Positions 35,921 through 47,467 of a DNA stretch of 64,000 nucleotides are shown here, one piece after another (the first letter of the stretch is position 1; every line of letters starts with the position of its first letter). Location of the stretch: the NCBI GenBank assembly GCA_030737835.1, contig CM060849.1:26098311-26162310 (forward strand). The letters run 5' to 3'. Made by a program: the position numbers and the translations under genes. The notes under the pieces are model-generated. The model saw nothing but the letters and a program-made list of their open reading frames with translations. It did not search any database and was not told the DNA's origin. This stretch comes from Acorus gramineus (Eukaryota; Streptophyta; Magnoliopsida; Acorales; Acoraceae).

Positions 35921-38406
35921 GTCAAATCTTGTATCCCAGAGACTCCTTATGAGTATCCCATGTTTACGTTTGCTTCACCAAACTCGAGCATAGGAGGGGT
36001 TATGGCTTCCCATGATGTTGTTCATTATGCCTTTGATTCACTGCCCTATTGCGCAGATGTAGGTTTGTTGATTATGTATGTAATTTAACTATAATATTAG
36101 ATTTTGACTTATGTGCACCTTAAGAGATTTTTCAGGACCCCTTATGACAATTCTTTTTTCTTGTAAGAAAGATTTCCTTTATTGTTATATTGTGAATTAG
36201 ATATTTGATTTGTTTTGAATCTTTTTGTTTTTGTGGATTCATTGGTCGGCCTTTTTTATTGTTGTTTTTCCCCTGCGAGGGTGATTTTCCATGTTATATG
36301 CAAATGAAGAATCACCTTTCCTCTGCTCCGTTAATGATTGATTAACAAAAGCCAATCATTCTTTTCTTTTTTATTTCTTATATATTTATTTATGGTTTTG
36401 AATTCCTCTCCCTATGATGAGTGCAGATCCCATTAGAAGATTGTTTTGACGATTATCATGACAATGAAGAAGAAAAAGACTTCTATAGTCATCATGACAC
36501 TGAAGAAGAAAATTATCTTGACGATGAAGAAGACGAAGAAGACTTTTACATTTATCCTGGTTATGTGTCACGGCGTCAGAAGGTCAGAGAACCATGTGAT
36601 TATGACTTTGTGCCCATTTCGGGTTATTATTATCTGTGCCTAAGAAAACTAGCAGAGATGGGGCATCCTGTTCGTTCCCCTTACCTAGAGGTAGGTTTGT
36701 GATACATCTTGATTGGGTTATATTTGCATTAACTATAATATATTAGATTTGAGTTATTTGCACAGCAAGTGAATCTTCCTTTAGTACTCCTCATGAGCAG
36801 CATCACGTGATTATATATTCTTTCAGTACCCCTTATGAATGCTGTTTGATTTGAGATTTGTTTTGTTTTCATTGGTGGGTTTTTTTTTTTTTGTTGGGTC
36901 TTTATGGTTAGGGTGTCCTTTTTTATTTTGAATTATATTTAGACTAAGAGCGGGGTTGGAGCCGCTGCGTTAGAGAAATTGGGTGGCGTCGGGGCAAGTG
37001 GGTTTTTAACGCGTTGAAGAATTCGATGTTGGGGAGGGGGGGGGGGGTGTTGTGTGGGAAGGAGATGTTGGGGATTATAAATGATTGGAGTCCAAAGTTC
37101 TCTGTTTGATTTGATTTGATAAGGAAATGATCATCTTTTGCTATGAAATAATTACATGGATGAATTTGGTTATCTGAGATTCTTACATGGGATTATACCC
37201 ATTAATCAGTTATTACGAAACCGATGAACCAGTTAAAAGTAAATAATCATAAATGACTATGGCTTTTATTTTTTTTCTAAGTTACATTATACTTAAAATT
37301 GTGATTATCTGCGACGAATAGGGAAACTCTCTATTTTTTCAGGTGGTGATGTTGAATTTGTTTTTTTTTATTTTTGATGCCACTCCCAACTTGTGCAGGA
37401 AGAGAGCGAGGAAGAGAGCGAACAAGGAACAATGACTTCTTCAAGGACAGAGGGCACTCGCATTCCCACCCTGGGAATTATTGTTTTCACTCATCCATGG
37501 CATGGGTTCTCTCTTCATTATTCCAGAGGAGGTGTAGGAGATCTGTTGGACTGCAAGTTTAGCTTGAGTGGCCTTAGTGACAAGCTTTATCGTGTATCGA
37601 ATTCATGTGATGGACTGATCTGTGTTATCGGGGAGAAGACTGCGTATGTGATCAATCCAGCCACCAAAGAATTTTTGAAGCTCCCGAGTGGAACCCCACA
37701 TAGAAAAGAAAGATATGAATTCATGGCTCAGATAGGTCTCTACTTTGATAACCAGACCCATGAATATAAATTGGTGCGTTTATTTATTTCTGAAGATGGC
37801 ATCGGATGCGAGATATTCACTTTAGGTGGTAAATCTTCCTCTTGGAGGAGGATAGATGATCCTCCTACCATTGTGCATGCTGATCCCCCCATTTTTGTGA
37901 ATGGAGCACTCCATTGGACAGTAGAGCATAACATTTATGTAGACCCAGGAGCGATAATGTCTTTTGATGTTCAATCGGAGAAATTTGCGATCATTATGCA
38001 TCCTGAAGATGGGGCTATATCAGAAATGGAAAGACTGAGAATAAAAATTACATTAGCTGTTAAGCTGTTGGGAGGACACTTATGTCTTGTTGTCAAGTAT
38101 ATTGATTATCCAGATATGGACATATGGATGTTGAAGGATTATGCAAATAAGCATTGGGTTAAGATGTATACTATTGATTTGGGAACAATTGATGATTTAA
38201 ATAGGGAAATGGCAGATTTCATATGGCCTGAAGCCATATGTGATAATGGTACAATATTGTTTGCAAGTCTTGAGAACAGACTGGAACTCTATGATCCTCA
38301 GAGGAAAGTGTTTCAGAAATTTGACATCGAAGTCGAGGGAGAACTGCAGGTCCAAGCTTATTATACTGAAAGCCAAGTCTCACCTCATCGACCATTCTTT
38401 ATGTAA
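35921..38406 (+). CDS. F-box-associated (FBA) domain protein, intact copy
   Basis: Three phase-0 exons: 35921-36058, 36427-36690 and 37399-38406, 469 residues in all. The last exon shows FBA-type motifs: GLSDKLYRVSNSCDGLICV, YVINPATKEFLKLPSG, EIFTLGGKSSSWRRIDDPP, PPIFVNGALHW, IMSFDVQSEKFAII and DNGTILFASLENRLELYD. Exon 2 is acidic (EEEKDFYSHHDTEEENYLDD). FBA proteins usually have an N-terminal F-box that joins an SCF ubiquitin ligase, but no F-box is visible here. The first exon lacks an ATG start, so an upstream exon is required; the RRM exons end in a compatible phase. If translated alone, the ATG at 37432 could start a 324-residue protein. The cellular role is unknown. Confidence 0.65.
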
Positions 38407-38612
38407 TAGACCTTGTATTATTGCTTGAGATGGTTCATTAATTCCTTTTGTATTATTGTTTTGATGTATTTATTCCATTCACTCTTAAAATAACTAGAGA
38501 GGGTGGTAATGCAGGACAAAATGACTAAATGATTCTTTGTTAATTGAGGAGCTAATTCTGCTGAATATCTTTTGTTTCCAAAAGACTAGTTAAGTCTAAT
38601 CTTCATTCCAAT

Positions 38613-38660
38613 CATATTTGCTTCAGGACCCTCAAACTCACTAACCCCACCTTTAAACTC
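38613..38660 (+). pseudogene. Beta-tubulin gene fragment A
   Basis: Reads [15 protein letters not shown], matching the conserved beta-tubulin segment [16 protein letters not shown]. Unlike fragments B and C it lacks the extra base after the CTCACT, so it stays in frame. It sits inside the right copy of the inverted duplication. Confidence 0.7.
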
Positions 38661-38818
38661 GCAAGTAAATAGTAATAGTTGGGTAAAACAATATCTTATC
38701 TATCCAAATTTATAATTACATATAAATAATGATGTCCTCGAAACAAACGATTCTTTCACAATGGAATCTATATATGTTGTTATAGGTTTCAGATCTGTCA
38801 CTCGCTGTTATAGGTTTG

Positions 38819-39137
38819 AAGGTCTCTGACACCGTCGTTGAGCCATATAACGCCACCCTCTCCGTCCAATAGCTTGTCGAGATCACCGATGAGTGCATGG
38901 TCCTCGACAACGAGGCCCTCTACGACATTTGCTTCAGGACCCTCAAACTCACTTAACCCCACCTTTAAGCCCCCTCTTTCTTTTCCTCCAGTCCTCTATG
39001 CACTCGGTTGGATCCCATTGTCAACCACTAAGAACATATCACATAAGTGGCATAAAAATTCCGACATACATAAGCTGGCCGTGAACCTCATCCCCTTCCC
39101 CCGCCTCCACTTCTTCATGGTCGGTTTTACCTCATGA
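38819..39137 (+). pseudogene. Beta-tubulin gene fragment B
   Basis: The first part reads [16 protein letters not shown], then a stop (TAG, 38870-38872) where His-Gln-Leu is expected, then [20 protein letters not shown] followed by a +1 shift. After about 95 unrelated bases, 39063-39137 reads [20 protein letters not shown] and GF. All of this is beta-tubulin sequence (about residues 170-270 in the family), but the GDLNHLISATMSG stretch between is missing. It is a non-functional, rearranged fragment. It directly abuts the dispersed repeat at 39140. Confidence 0.85.
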
Positions 39138-39139
39138 TT

Positions 39140-39347
39140 CAGAGACCCCGGCAACCATTTCCCCACCCCGGCGACCCCCATCCTAAAAATGAGTGTCGGC
39201 ACATTTTGGTGAATTCTTACTTATTAAAACATCAAAAATATATATCAGATCTGAGCTGTCCATATTAGATCTGGATGCGCACCGCACATAAGACCCATGA
39301 TTACACTGTGTGTGTGGGGTGTGGGTGCTGCTTCTAGGGATCCCACT
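39140..39347 (+). repeat. Dispersed repeat shared with 11367-11595, copy 2
   Basis: Same ordered phrases as the first copy (cagagaccccgg, cctaaaaatgag, acattttggtgaat, ataagacccatgatta, GT run, ttctagggatccca). Confidence 0.65.
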
Positions 39348-39472
39348 ATTTTTTAATATTCAAAGGCTATGAATTTAAGAGCATAGAAGTAAGAATTGTG
39401 AGAGTCTGAACAATCAGCCCAGAGGGTTGTAGGAACTTAGGCATGAGAGTCCATAAACAGAGACTGACACCA

Positions 39473-39565
39473 TTTTTTTTTTTTCCCGCATTCCATAGGG
39501 CTTGAACTCCTGACCTCCCCCTCCAAAAGGGAAGGTGTCCCTACCACCATGCCAATGCGTGTGGG
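39473..39565 (-). mobile_element. tRNA-derived SINE remnant (Au-SINE-like)
   Basis: The minus strand has a pol III B-box-like AGTTCAAGCCC (39498-39508), an A-box-like GGCATGGTGGTAGGG (39539-39553) and the phrase 'cccttttggagggggaggt' that recalls plant Au SINEs. A T-run at 39473-39484 could be the A-tail. It is not a tRNA gene: no cloverleaf was found. Confidence 0.4.
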
Positions 39566-40077
39566 GATAGGAATCCCACTATTGTTGATGTTGGCACATG
39601 CCAACATAAAATAGTTTGTTATAGATGGGTGCACCTCATATAAACTGTTTTATCAATGCAGATATACTATATATAGTCGTACAGATTATGTTTTTGATAA
39701 GGATCATTGGGGAATAAACGGAAGAATTTGAAAAAAGGATCACTTATTATATGTTTTTGTTACGATGACTGATTAAGATTTTGGATGATTTTTTTTATAG
39801 AAAATGCAGATTATGCAACGGTCACAAAAAAAAAGTAAGTTCCAAGTGTGAAGAGGCTATAAGAGAATGAAAGAACGAAAAAAGCAAAAAAGAAAGATTA
39901 AGACTTTTGATGATGACTTGTCCCATTTTCTTTTCCTTGTAGATAGAGTGTTATTACACTAAGTTTTTTTTCTCAATTCAAAGTACAATCTTATATATCT
40001 AGTAGAAATTCAGTGAAACATTTGCTTTGTTAGACGTAGTATGTACCTCATTAAATATTTTCTTATATTTACTAAAA

Positions 40078-41298
40078 CAGTGGTGATACCCAGGCCCAAA
40101 AAATAAGCCCCACTCATAGGCCCCATGAGTTGTCATTATTTTATTGGTTCTTATTAATTGGTTTGTTGACTTTTCAAAAAGGGTAAAATGTCAAAATACA
40201 AATATGCCCTTCATTAAAAATCTATCCCATTAACCCAAATCCCTCCATTTTCTCTATTCGGTTATGAGTGAATCTTGAAATCCATTTATCCATTTCAAAT
40301 TTTGAATTTTGAAATCCTTACCTAAATTACAATTAAAATTAAATTACACAAAAAATTATCTAAATTGTTTTAATCAAAATTCTTCTTCAAACTTATATTC
40401 TTATTATACACATTAAATTTTTTTTTTTAAGAATGTTATTAACTGAACATTAAAAAATTCAGGTATTTATTGTATTCAAATTTAAATAAAAAAACATATA
40501 ACTTATCAAGTACATTTTTTAAATATTTATATCTCTCACAACGATTTGTTACATTTACATAAAAACTGTTACATTTACATTTAAACAATTTATAAACAGA
40601 TTTTATTTTCAATAGTCAGTTACATTTTATAGAAAATGTCAAACACCTTTTTTGTTGTGTGATACATTTAATAAATACATGTATTTGACTGTTACATTTA
40701 TTACTACATGCATTTAAACAAATGCAATACACAAATAAATGTTACATTTCAGACTGTTACATTTATTCGATGTCAGAAATGTAACATTAACATCATACAA
40801 ATCATATATAAATTAAATGTAACTAACCTTAGAAACAATAGAACAAAGAAACAAAGGATTTTGAAACGCTTTGTAGCATCCTCCATCATTTTTATCATCT
40901 CCTCCTTTCTATGTTGATCTGATCATCGCCTATAATTGACTTTTTTTGCATGTTATAATACTCTTCATAGTTGGGTTTTTTTTTTGGAGATCTTTGAAAA
41001 GTTTAGGTTGGAAGAGAAGAGACCATCTCAATAGAAAGGTTTGATTAAAAAGTTTTGATTAAAAAGAGTTTATTCGAAAGAAAGTTGTGTCCGTCCACAC
41101 TCACCTTCACTTTTTTTTTTTATTTAAAGATCTTTTTTTTATTTTTTATTTAATCAATCATAATTGTCTCCTTATTTTGTGGGGATCAGTTATCAAAAAA
41201 AAAAAAAATTAACTAAGGGTATAACAGGTATTAGACACATGCCACCTCATGGGGCCTTTGATGGGGCCTATGAAGTTGGGGCTTGGGAATCATTATTG
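40078..41298 (+). mobile_element. Mutator-like element, copy 2, with perfect 9-bp TSD
   Basis: Begins CAGTGGTGATACCCAGGCCC and ends GGGCTTGGGAATCATTATTG, forming imperfect terminal inverted repeats. TTACTAAAA flanks it exactly on both sides (40069-40077 and 41299-41307). It is 1,221 bp, non-autonomous, and full of 'tgttacattt' motifs at 40550-40830. The same family occurs at 9167-10749 (inverted) and 47659-49198. A 9-bp duplication is typical of the Mutator superfamily. Confidence 0.85.
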
Positions 41299-41537
41299 TT
41301 ACTAAAAATATGTCCATTCAATTCAAAATGGAAAGATATACATTTTTTATCAAAGCATATACTTAATAAGAAAATGTTTACTATTTTTTAAAAAATAAAA
41401 ATATATTTGATATGAGTTTTGATCGGTAAAATAAGCTGAGTCTTAACATTTTCATGTATTGTTTGAAAAAAAGCCCTTTATCCTTTGAATGTAAAATAAG
41501 GAGCTTAATAATGTTATGCATGACATTCATGGACTAG

Positions 41538-42350
41538 CACTACAAGAAAAGTGGTATTTAGCCACGAAATTTTTATCAAGGAAAATTATTTTGTAGGTAA
41601 TTGTTTGTTTTTTTTTTTGAGTAATCACAGTTCACCCGTTTAATAAATCACTTTTACCAAGAAAACTATTTCTTGGTAAAAGTATATATTATAGTGAAAA
41701 TAAGTACAAAATTATATAATAGGAAGACACTCCTCGATAAAAGAATAATTTTTTTAAAATTAATACGTTTACCGAGGAAATTATTCCTTAGTAAAAGTAT
41801 ACAACAATTACTATTTGTTCATTTGTTTAACCACAAAATAGTTTGTTTTGGTGCACCTTTAACGAGAAAAAACTTCTTGGGGACAAACTTAAAATATTTT
41901 TAAAGAACTAATTTTACATTTCTTATTTTAAATTGTTATATTTTGTAGCAACTAAATATTTTGTCAAGAGTAAATCTTTTACCGAGGTCATTTTCCTTCA
42001 TAAAAGTAAATATCTAGGTGACGAGGAAGTCCAAAAATTATAATTTTTACCGAGGAAAACATTAAGCATATTTTGTTTTTTTTGGAATTAATACCTTTAC
42101 CGAGTATAATATTCTAGGGTAGAAATATAAAATATTAGGAATTATTATTTAATCATTTTTTTTACTATAAAAAAAATTAGTGGTGTTGTGCACTTAGGAT
42201 AAACTTCTTTGATAAATATTTAAATATTAGAATATATTACTTTTACATTTGCTTTTTAAAATAGTTATGTAGCAACTAAACATTTCGTCCGAAAGTAAAT
42301 CTTTTTAAAGCAAAAAACTGTAATCTTTTCCGAGGAAACAATTCCTCGGT
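41538..42350 (+). mobile_element. CACTA transposon terminus with subterminal repeats
   Basis: CACTACAAGAAAAG at 41538 is the classic CACTA (En/Spm) end. It is followed by repeated short inverted motifs of the type TTTACCGAGGAA...TTCCTCGGTAAA (for example near 41650-41680, 41769-41797 and 42325-42356), as in CACTA subterminal regions. No transposase and no second CACTA end were found, so the element appears truncated, probably at the MITE from 42367. Confidence 0.7.
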
Positions 42351-42366
42351 AAACCTCAAAAATCTC

Positions 42367-42826
42367 TATGCCGTCCAGATATAGTATATGATTTATTCTT
42401 GGGTATGTAATTATTCTAGCATAAGTGAGTATAAACAAAGATAAAATAATTTTGTGTTTAGTTGTGTTTTGAATTATTCTAATTGAAAAATGTAAGAATA
42501 AATTTTTTGTTATTTGAATAAAGTGTGAATAAAGTATGGATAAGGATATATAAAAGGTGAAAAATAATGATAGTTGAATTGACAGGTGATTTATTATAAG
42601 TGATGACAGTTGATTTGACAGTAGGTTCACATATTTTTTAGGTGGAATAACTTAGAATAATTTGATTCTACCCTCAGCTTGGAATGGTATCCAAGGTTAT
42701 GCCGGCTTATCTGGAAACATCTTATGCAGGGTTATTTATTATTTCCAAACAGGTTAAAAGCAATTATTCAAGTCAGTATCAGGATATTCTTAGGCTTATT
42801 CCCAAAAGGCCAAAACAAACGGGGGC
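42367..42826 (+). mobile_element. MITE, copy A of a tandem pair
   Basis: Runs parallel to 42857-43310 in its first half (cttattcttgggta, gaataaagtatggataagga, aatgatagttgaattgacag). It ends ...AACAAACGGGGGC followed by TAA. The left end is degenerate. Confidence 0.5.
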
Positions 42827-42856
42827 TAAAGCATAAAAAACCTAATAAATCCCTAA

Positions 42857-43310
42857 GCCCTCGTTTGAATGCAGAATATGACTTATTCTTGGGTATACAA
42901 TTATTCTGACATAAGTGAGTATAAATAAGGATAAATTGATTTTGTGTTTGGTTGTATTTTGAATTATTCTCGTTGGTAAACGTAAGAATAAATGTTTTGT
43001 TGTTTGGATAAAATGTGAATAAAGTATGGATAAGGATTTATAAAATGTAAAAAAATAATGATAGTTGATTTGACATGTGATTTATAAGAGATGATGACAG
43101 TTGATTTGACAGTGGGTCCACATATTCTTTGGGTGAAATAACCTAGGATAACTTTAATTCTAGGGGTTGGTTGGAATCCATATACCATTTTATACCAATT
43201 TATTATAGCATATTTTATCCCTGGATATACTGTGTTGCCAAACAACCTAATAAACTTATTTCAACTTATTCCACTGCTTATCTGGGTTTATTCAACATCC
43301 AAACAGGGGC
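42857..43310 (+). mobile_element. MITE, copy B, with terminal inverted repeats
   Basis: Begins GCCCTCGTTTGAATG and ends CATCCAAACAGGGGC; the ends are inverted repeats with few mismatches. The 3-base flanks (taa and caa) nearly match, as in PIF/Harbinger elements. A relative lies at 30566-30945. Confidence 0.6.
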
Positions 43311-43427
43311 CAAAGCATCCCTCATTTTCATACACTAATAATTCAACCCTAGAAAGACCCTGTCTCCGTCTTTGGCGCGCACACAACCGGCAATCGCGCC
43401 TACTTCACCGGATCGCCGTCAACGTCG

Positions 43428-43606
43428 GATCGCCGATGAGTGCATGGTCCTCGACAACGAGGCCCTCTACGACATTTGCTTCAGGACCCTCAAACTCACT
43501 TAACCCCACCTTTAAGCCCCCTCTTTCTTTTCCTCCAGTCCTCTATGCACTCGGTTGGATCCCATTGTCAACCACTAAGAACATATCACATAAGTGGCAT
43601 AAAAAT
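43428..43606 (+). pseudogene. Beta-tubulin gene fragment C
   Basis: Nearly identical to 38881-39059: [20 protein letters not shown], the same extra base, then the same 95-base non-tubulin segment (ccccctctttc...cataaaaat). The shared frameshift and shared junction show that B and C derive from one already-broken fragment. Upstream (43320-43427) is GC-rich DNA not shared with B. Confidence 0.8.
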
Positions 43607-44639
43607 CACTTTAACTTTTTTACTCACTTTTTTAAAAAAAATTTATGCCAGCTCTCAAATATAAGTCAAATCTCTTTTATATATTGTTTTGTCAAAACTA
43701 AAATGCTTTTTCGAGAAAAAAAAAAAAAAAACACTAGCCAACAGCTAATGATAGATGATGTGATAATAAGAGAGTAAACTATACAAGTGAGATTTATGTC
43801 TTTTTCATGTCAGTATCACGTTATTTAATTTAGACGATCACCACCCCTCATATATAATCAATGCAAAATGATTTATCAACCCGGTGGTGTAGCTCCGTCA
43901 GCAATCATTATTATTATTATTTAAAAAATATTATTATTTAAAAAAATATATTCACTCATTAAAATATATTATTTTAATAAAATGATGTTTTTAATACATT
44001 TAGACATTTAGTTCTGAAAAAAATGAAAAAAAAATAATAATCTCATACTGCCATGGTAAAAATTTACAATGCATTATCACAACAATAATGATTTTTAGGC
44101 CCCAATTGGTAGACCCCATCTCAAGTCTCATGAGGTGGTAAGATTGAATTAAAGACATAAAAAAAACAAAATAAGGATTATATTAAAAATAATGTTACAT
44201 CTAGTCCATTTTTCAACCCTAAATTCAGTGTACAAATGTTTCAGATTTTTTAAAAATAGTGCATGTTTTTATTAAAAGTGAAGCATATACTCCAATAAAT
44301 TGCATATCTATTTACTTACTTATAAAAGAATGATGTGACCCAGTATTTTAATTTTTCTTTTTATCCCTTAATCAATTGTTTAATTACTAATAGTAATAGA
44401 TTTATTTAAATTTTAAAATTATTCAATGATACAATCTTATCTAATAAGATTATGATTTGTTTAATTATTAATCTATTATTATCAAATTTATATATATCAT
44501 AAATATTTTAAGATATCAAAATTAGATTTAATTAAATCGCATCGATACTTTTTTATTTTAAATCATATCTATATATTCTAATTTTTTATTTTTGAAATTA
44601 AATATATTCACCATGTATATCCATTTAATTATATTTCTG
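43607..44639. other. AT-rich intergenic DNA, nothing recognised
   Basis: No gene or clear element is seen. Runs of 'attatt' occur near 43900-44000. Confidence 0.5.
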
Positions 44640-44900
44640 TAAATATGTTTTTTTTGTAATAGAATGAAACACCATCACACAAAGAAGACAAGATATACGT
44701 GGTTCGGCCTAGACCTACATCCACGGGGCGAAAACATAGAATTCACTATAATAGTTGAGATACAAAAAAAAATACATTAAAAGACTCGTAAACTCTCTGA
44801 TGAAGTTACACTCTCTTACAACCCTTTCAACCTCACCCTTGGATCTCACATGGAATCAAATTCTATCCCAGATTGACACGAATCAAACGGGACCCAAGTT
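44640..44900. mobile_element. LTR (Copia-type) remnant
   Basis: Contains 'gatatacgtggttcggcctagacctacatccacggggcg', a phrase common in plant Copia LTR and leader DNA. There is no coding part and the ends are not defined. Confidence 0.4.
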
Positions 44901-44959
44901 CTAATAAAATATATCAGCTTAGAAGATTAGAATATCAGATAATATTGTAAGTAAGGCTT

Positions 44960-45168
44960 AAGGTAGCATATGGTAGCGCGATTGCAAAACTGATTTTCTG
45001 TCATCGTTGGGTTTAAAACTGATTCTCTGGAAAGCTACCTCCCCCCAGTTTTCTCCAATCGCAGCTTTTGGGTATTATTGCGATTACAAAACTGTTTGGT
45101 TACATGATTATAAAATCGGTTTCCTGCAAACGTAAAAGCTATCCAATCACAGAACCAAATGTTACCTT
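44960..45168 (+). mobile_element. Short MITE with AAGGTARCAT ends
   Basis: The left end AAGGTAGCATATGGTAGCGCGATTG and the reverse complement of the right end (AAGGTAACATTTGGTTCTGTGATTG) match closely. It is about 209 bp with no coding capacity. Confidence 0.65.
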
Positions 45169-45169
45169 A

Positions 45170-45566
45170 GAACATCTTCAATGGACATGTTAACTCACTA
45201 GTTAGTGTCAGATTTTTAGAAAACATGTAAAAATGGTGTTCCAATGGAAGTGTTAAGGACAAGCTAAATGTGAGTCCCGCCTGTCATATGTTAAGGGAAG
45301 TGTTAACTGTGGCTAGTGTTTTAGCCAGTCAAATGTGAGCTCCACTATTTAAAAGATTCAAAAAAATATTATTTTGGGTGGGTGGAGATGTTTGAGTGGG
45401 TGAAGAGGTGGGTCCACTATTATTTTAGCTAGTTATTTAGCTAGTCCATTAGAGTAACAATAACCAACTAAATAAGAATGTAGTAAATGAGTATCTAATT
45501 GAGTGATAAAATATTGATATGACACTTTAATATCTTGATTAACTAACATATTCATTGAAAATACTC
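45170..45566 (+). mobile_element. MITE of the 'catcttcaatgg' family
   Basis: Left end GAACATCTTCAATGGACATG; right end, reverse-complemented, GAGTATTTTCAATGAATATG. TTA-rich flanks suggest a PIF/Harbinger-type insertion. It directly abuts the preceding MITE. Confidence 0.6.
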
Positions 45567-46137
45567 TTTAACTATATAAAAGAAAACTGTGCCACACGAG
45601 TCTTTAATGATAAGAGAATCAAGAGAATCTGGAGAATCAGCAGACAGTGCAGCAGAAACATGGATGTTTGGGACTCTCTCTCTCCCTCTTTATCTCTTAT
45701 TTTATGAGACAGTGAGGAAGTAATAATGGCTAAAGTGGCCTTTCCCGTGAACTTAATTAATTAATCTCCCAGTGCATTTCCATCATTTATATCAACACCT
45801 CCCTCTCCTCGTGACCTTCTCTTCCTCCTTTATTGTACTCCTAAATGATCCTATCCCCATACATGGCCCCCTCCAATGTCATGTCCCTTCTATTCACCTT
45901 CCCCATTGTATTACTCATTTTTAACCACCTGAATCTCTCTTATCCATCCCACCTAATGTGGTTTTCTCATCATCATACAAATTGAACAATTAATCAATCT
46001 AATTAAAAAATAAAAAACAATTGAATAATCATATAAATCAAGTTGGATCACTCATGAATTGAACTAGACAGTGTAAATGAACTTGCCCTTAAATATTTAA
46101 TCAAGCTGAATAAGTTTTCCATCTCCCTGCATAGTTG
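45567..46137. other. Intergenic DNA, nothing recognised
   Basis: AT-rich, with a short CT-rich run (45670-45700). No gene is supported. Confidence 0.5.
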
Positions 46138-47467
46138 CAGGGCCGGCTCCATATATTATGAAACCTAAAGTGATAATTTTAAATATGATTTTTTATATTT
46201 AATTATTAATTAAATAATATTTATTTTAATTTTTTAAGTATTAGTTTTTTACTTAAAAACCATTCTTTTAGTCTTTTGGGATGCAAAATTACTAATTACA
46301 TTTTATATATTCAAGTTTTTATTTGATTCAAATAAAAGAATGCCTTGTTCCTTGTTATAGTCCACATCACAACAAAATTTCATTCATGACAAATAGAAAG
46401 TCCACAGAGTTTTTTTTATATATATATAAAGAATAAATAGATTGGGAAGAATTTTTTTTAAAAATAAATAATAAATAGAGTATAGCGAATAAAAGAAGAA
46501 AGTGTGAAGAGGCACTTCTCTAGGGGTTGCTGTTTTACATTCCCAATGTTTGGGAGTCAAAAAAATCATTTATATTTTATTATTTATGTAATTTATTTAT
46601 TTATTTTTTAGATATCATATAATGTTGTCAATTTTTATTCATTGCTTTTTAATCATACCAAAATTACCATTAATTTTTTTAAAAATAAACATTTATTTGC
46701 AATGTGTTAAATTATTATTGATCAATATCAAAACTCATTTATAAAAAATAATAATTTAGGGGATATTTTTGCATCCGGTGGTGCTAGTGCTGCATGGTTG
46801 CATTGAATGGTGGTTGACTAAGGCCTCCACATTTTAAGGGCCCCTAAATCTTAAAAAAATATCTTTATCTCTAATTTATTTGAATTTTTATTTTTTAAAA
46901 TATTTATCACATATTTAAAAAATTATCCATATTTTTAGTTTAGTTGTTTTGTTCCTATTTGATTGTGATTTGTATTATCTATTACTTTTTTGTTATTTTC
47001 ATTTTTTTTCCTGGTTTTCATTCCCCATGTTATTGGGGTTTTGTGTTTTATTACTGGTTAATATTTTTTTTTGTTTCCATTTTATTGAGATTTTATTTGT
47101 GTCCATTTTAATGAGATTTTATTTTTGTGATTTACAAAAAAGAATTATTTCGACCAATTTACACGTTATTTTTCATATCATATTTATATATATTTCCATT
47201 TTTTTATTATTTTATTTTATTTTTCATATTTTATTCAAAATTTATTATTTGATTATAATTTATCTTTTATTTAAAAAATTCAATATTTTCTCTTTGTATT
47301 TCATTTAATCTTATTTGCCCTTTTTTGATAGTCTTAGTTGTTAAAAAAATGAAAATAAAAAATCATTCAATTTTATATTATTGTAAAAATAGAAAATTTA
47401 CTATGTTAGAGCCCCATTTCAAGACTTTACTTCCCTATTCTTTTTAGTCATCTCAGGGCCGACCCTG
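46138..47467 (+). mobile_element. Candidate hAT-like non-autonomous element
   Basis: Left end CAGGGCCGGCTCC at 46138; right end AGGGCCGACCCTG at 47455-47467, giving inverted CAGGG(C/T)CGGC(T/C)C termini as in hAT elements. The interior is AT-rich with another 'gggcccctaa' motif near 46838. A matching 8-bp target duplication was not found, so the call is tentative. Confidence 0.4.

Larger units (their letters stand above)
34858..38747 (+). repeat. Inverted segmental duplication, right copy
   Basis: Counterpart of 26669-31341. It starts at 'cagcttctgcatcat', just after the third RRM exon, and runs to 'gtcctcgaaacaaa'. Near 38613-38660, sequence present in the left copy is replaced by a beta-tubulin gene fragment. 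The breakpoint inside the RRM gene means the left copy inherited only that gene's last exon. Confidence 0.8.

Noticed and set aside
39473-39565. Possible tRNA gene (B-box-like TTCAAGCCC)
   Set aside because: No acceptor-stem pairing or full cloverleaf; fits a SINE remnant better.
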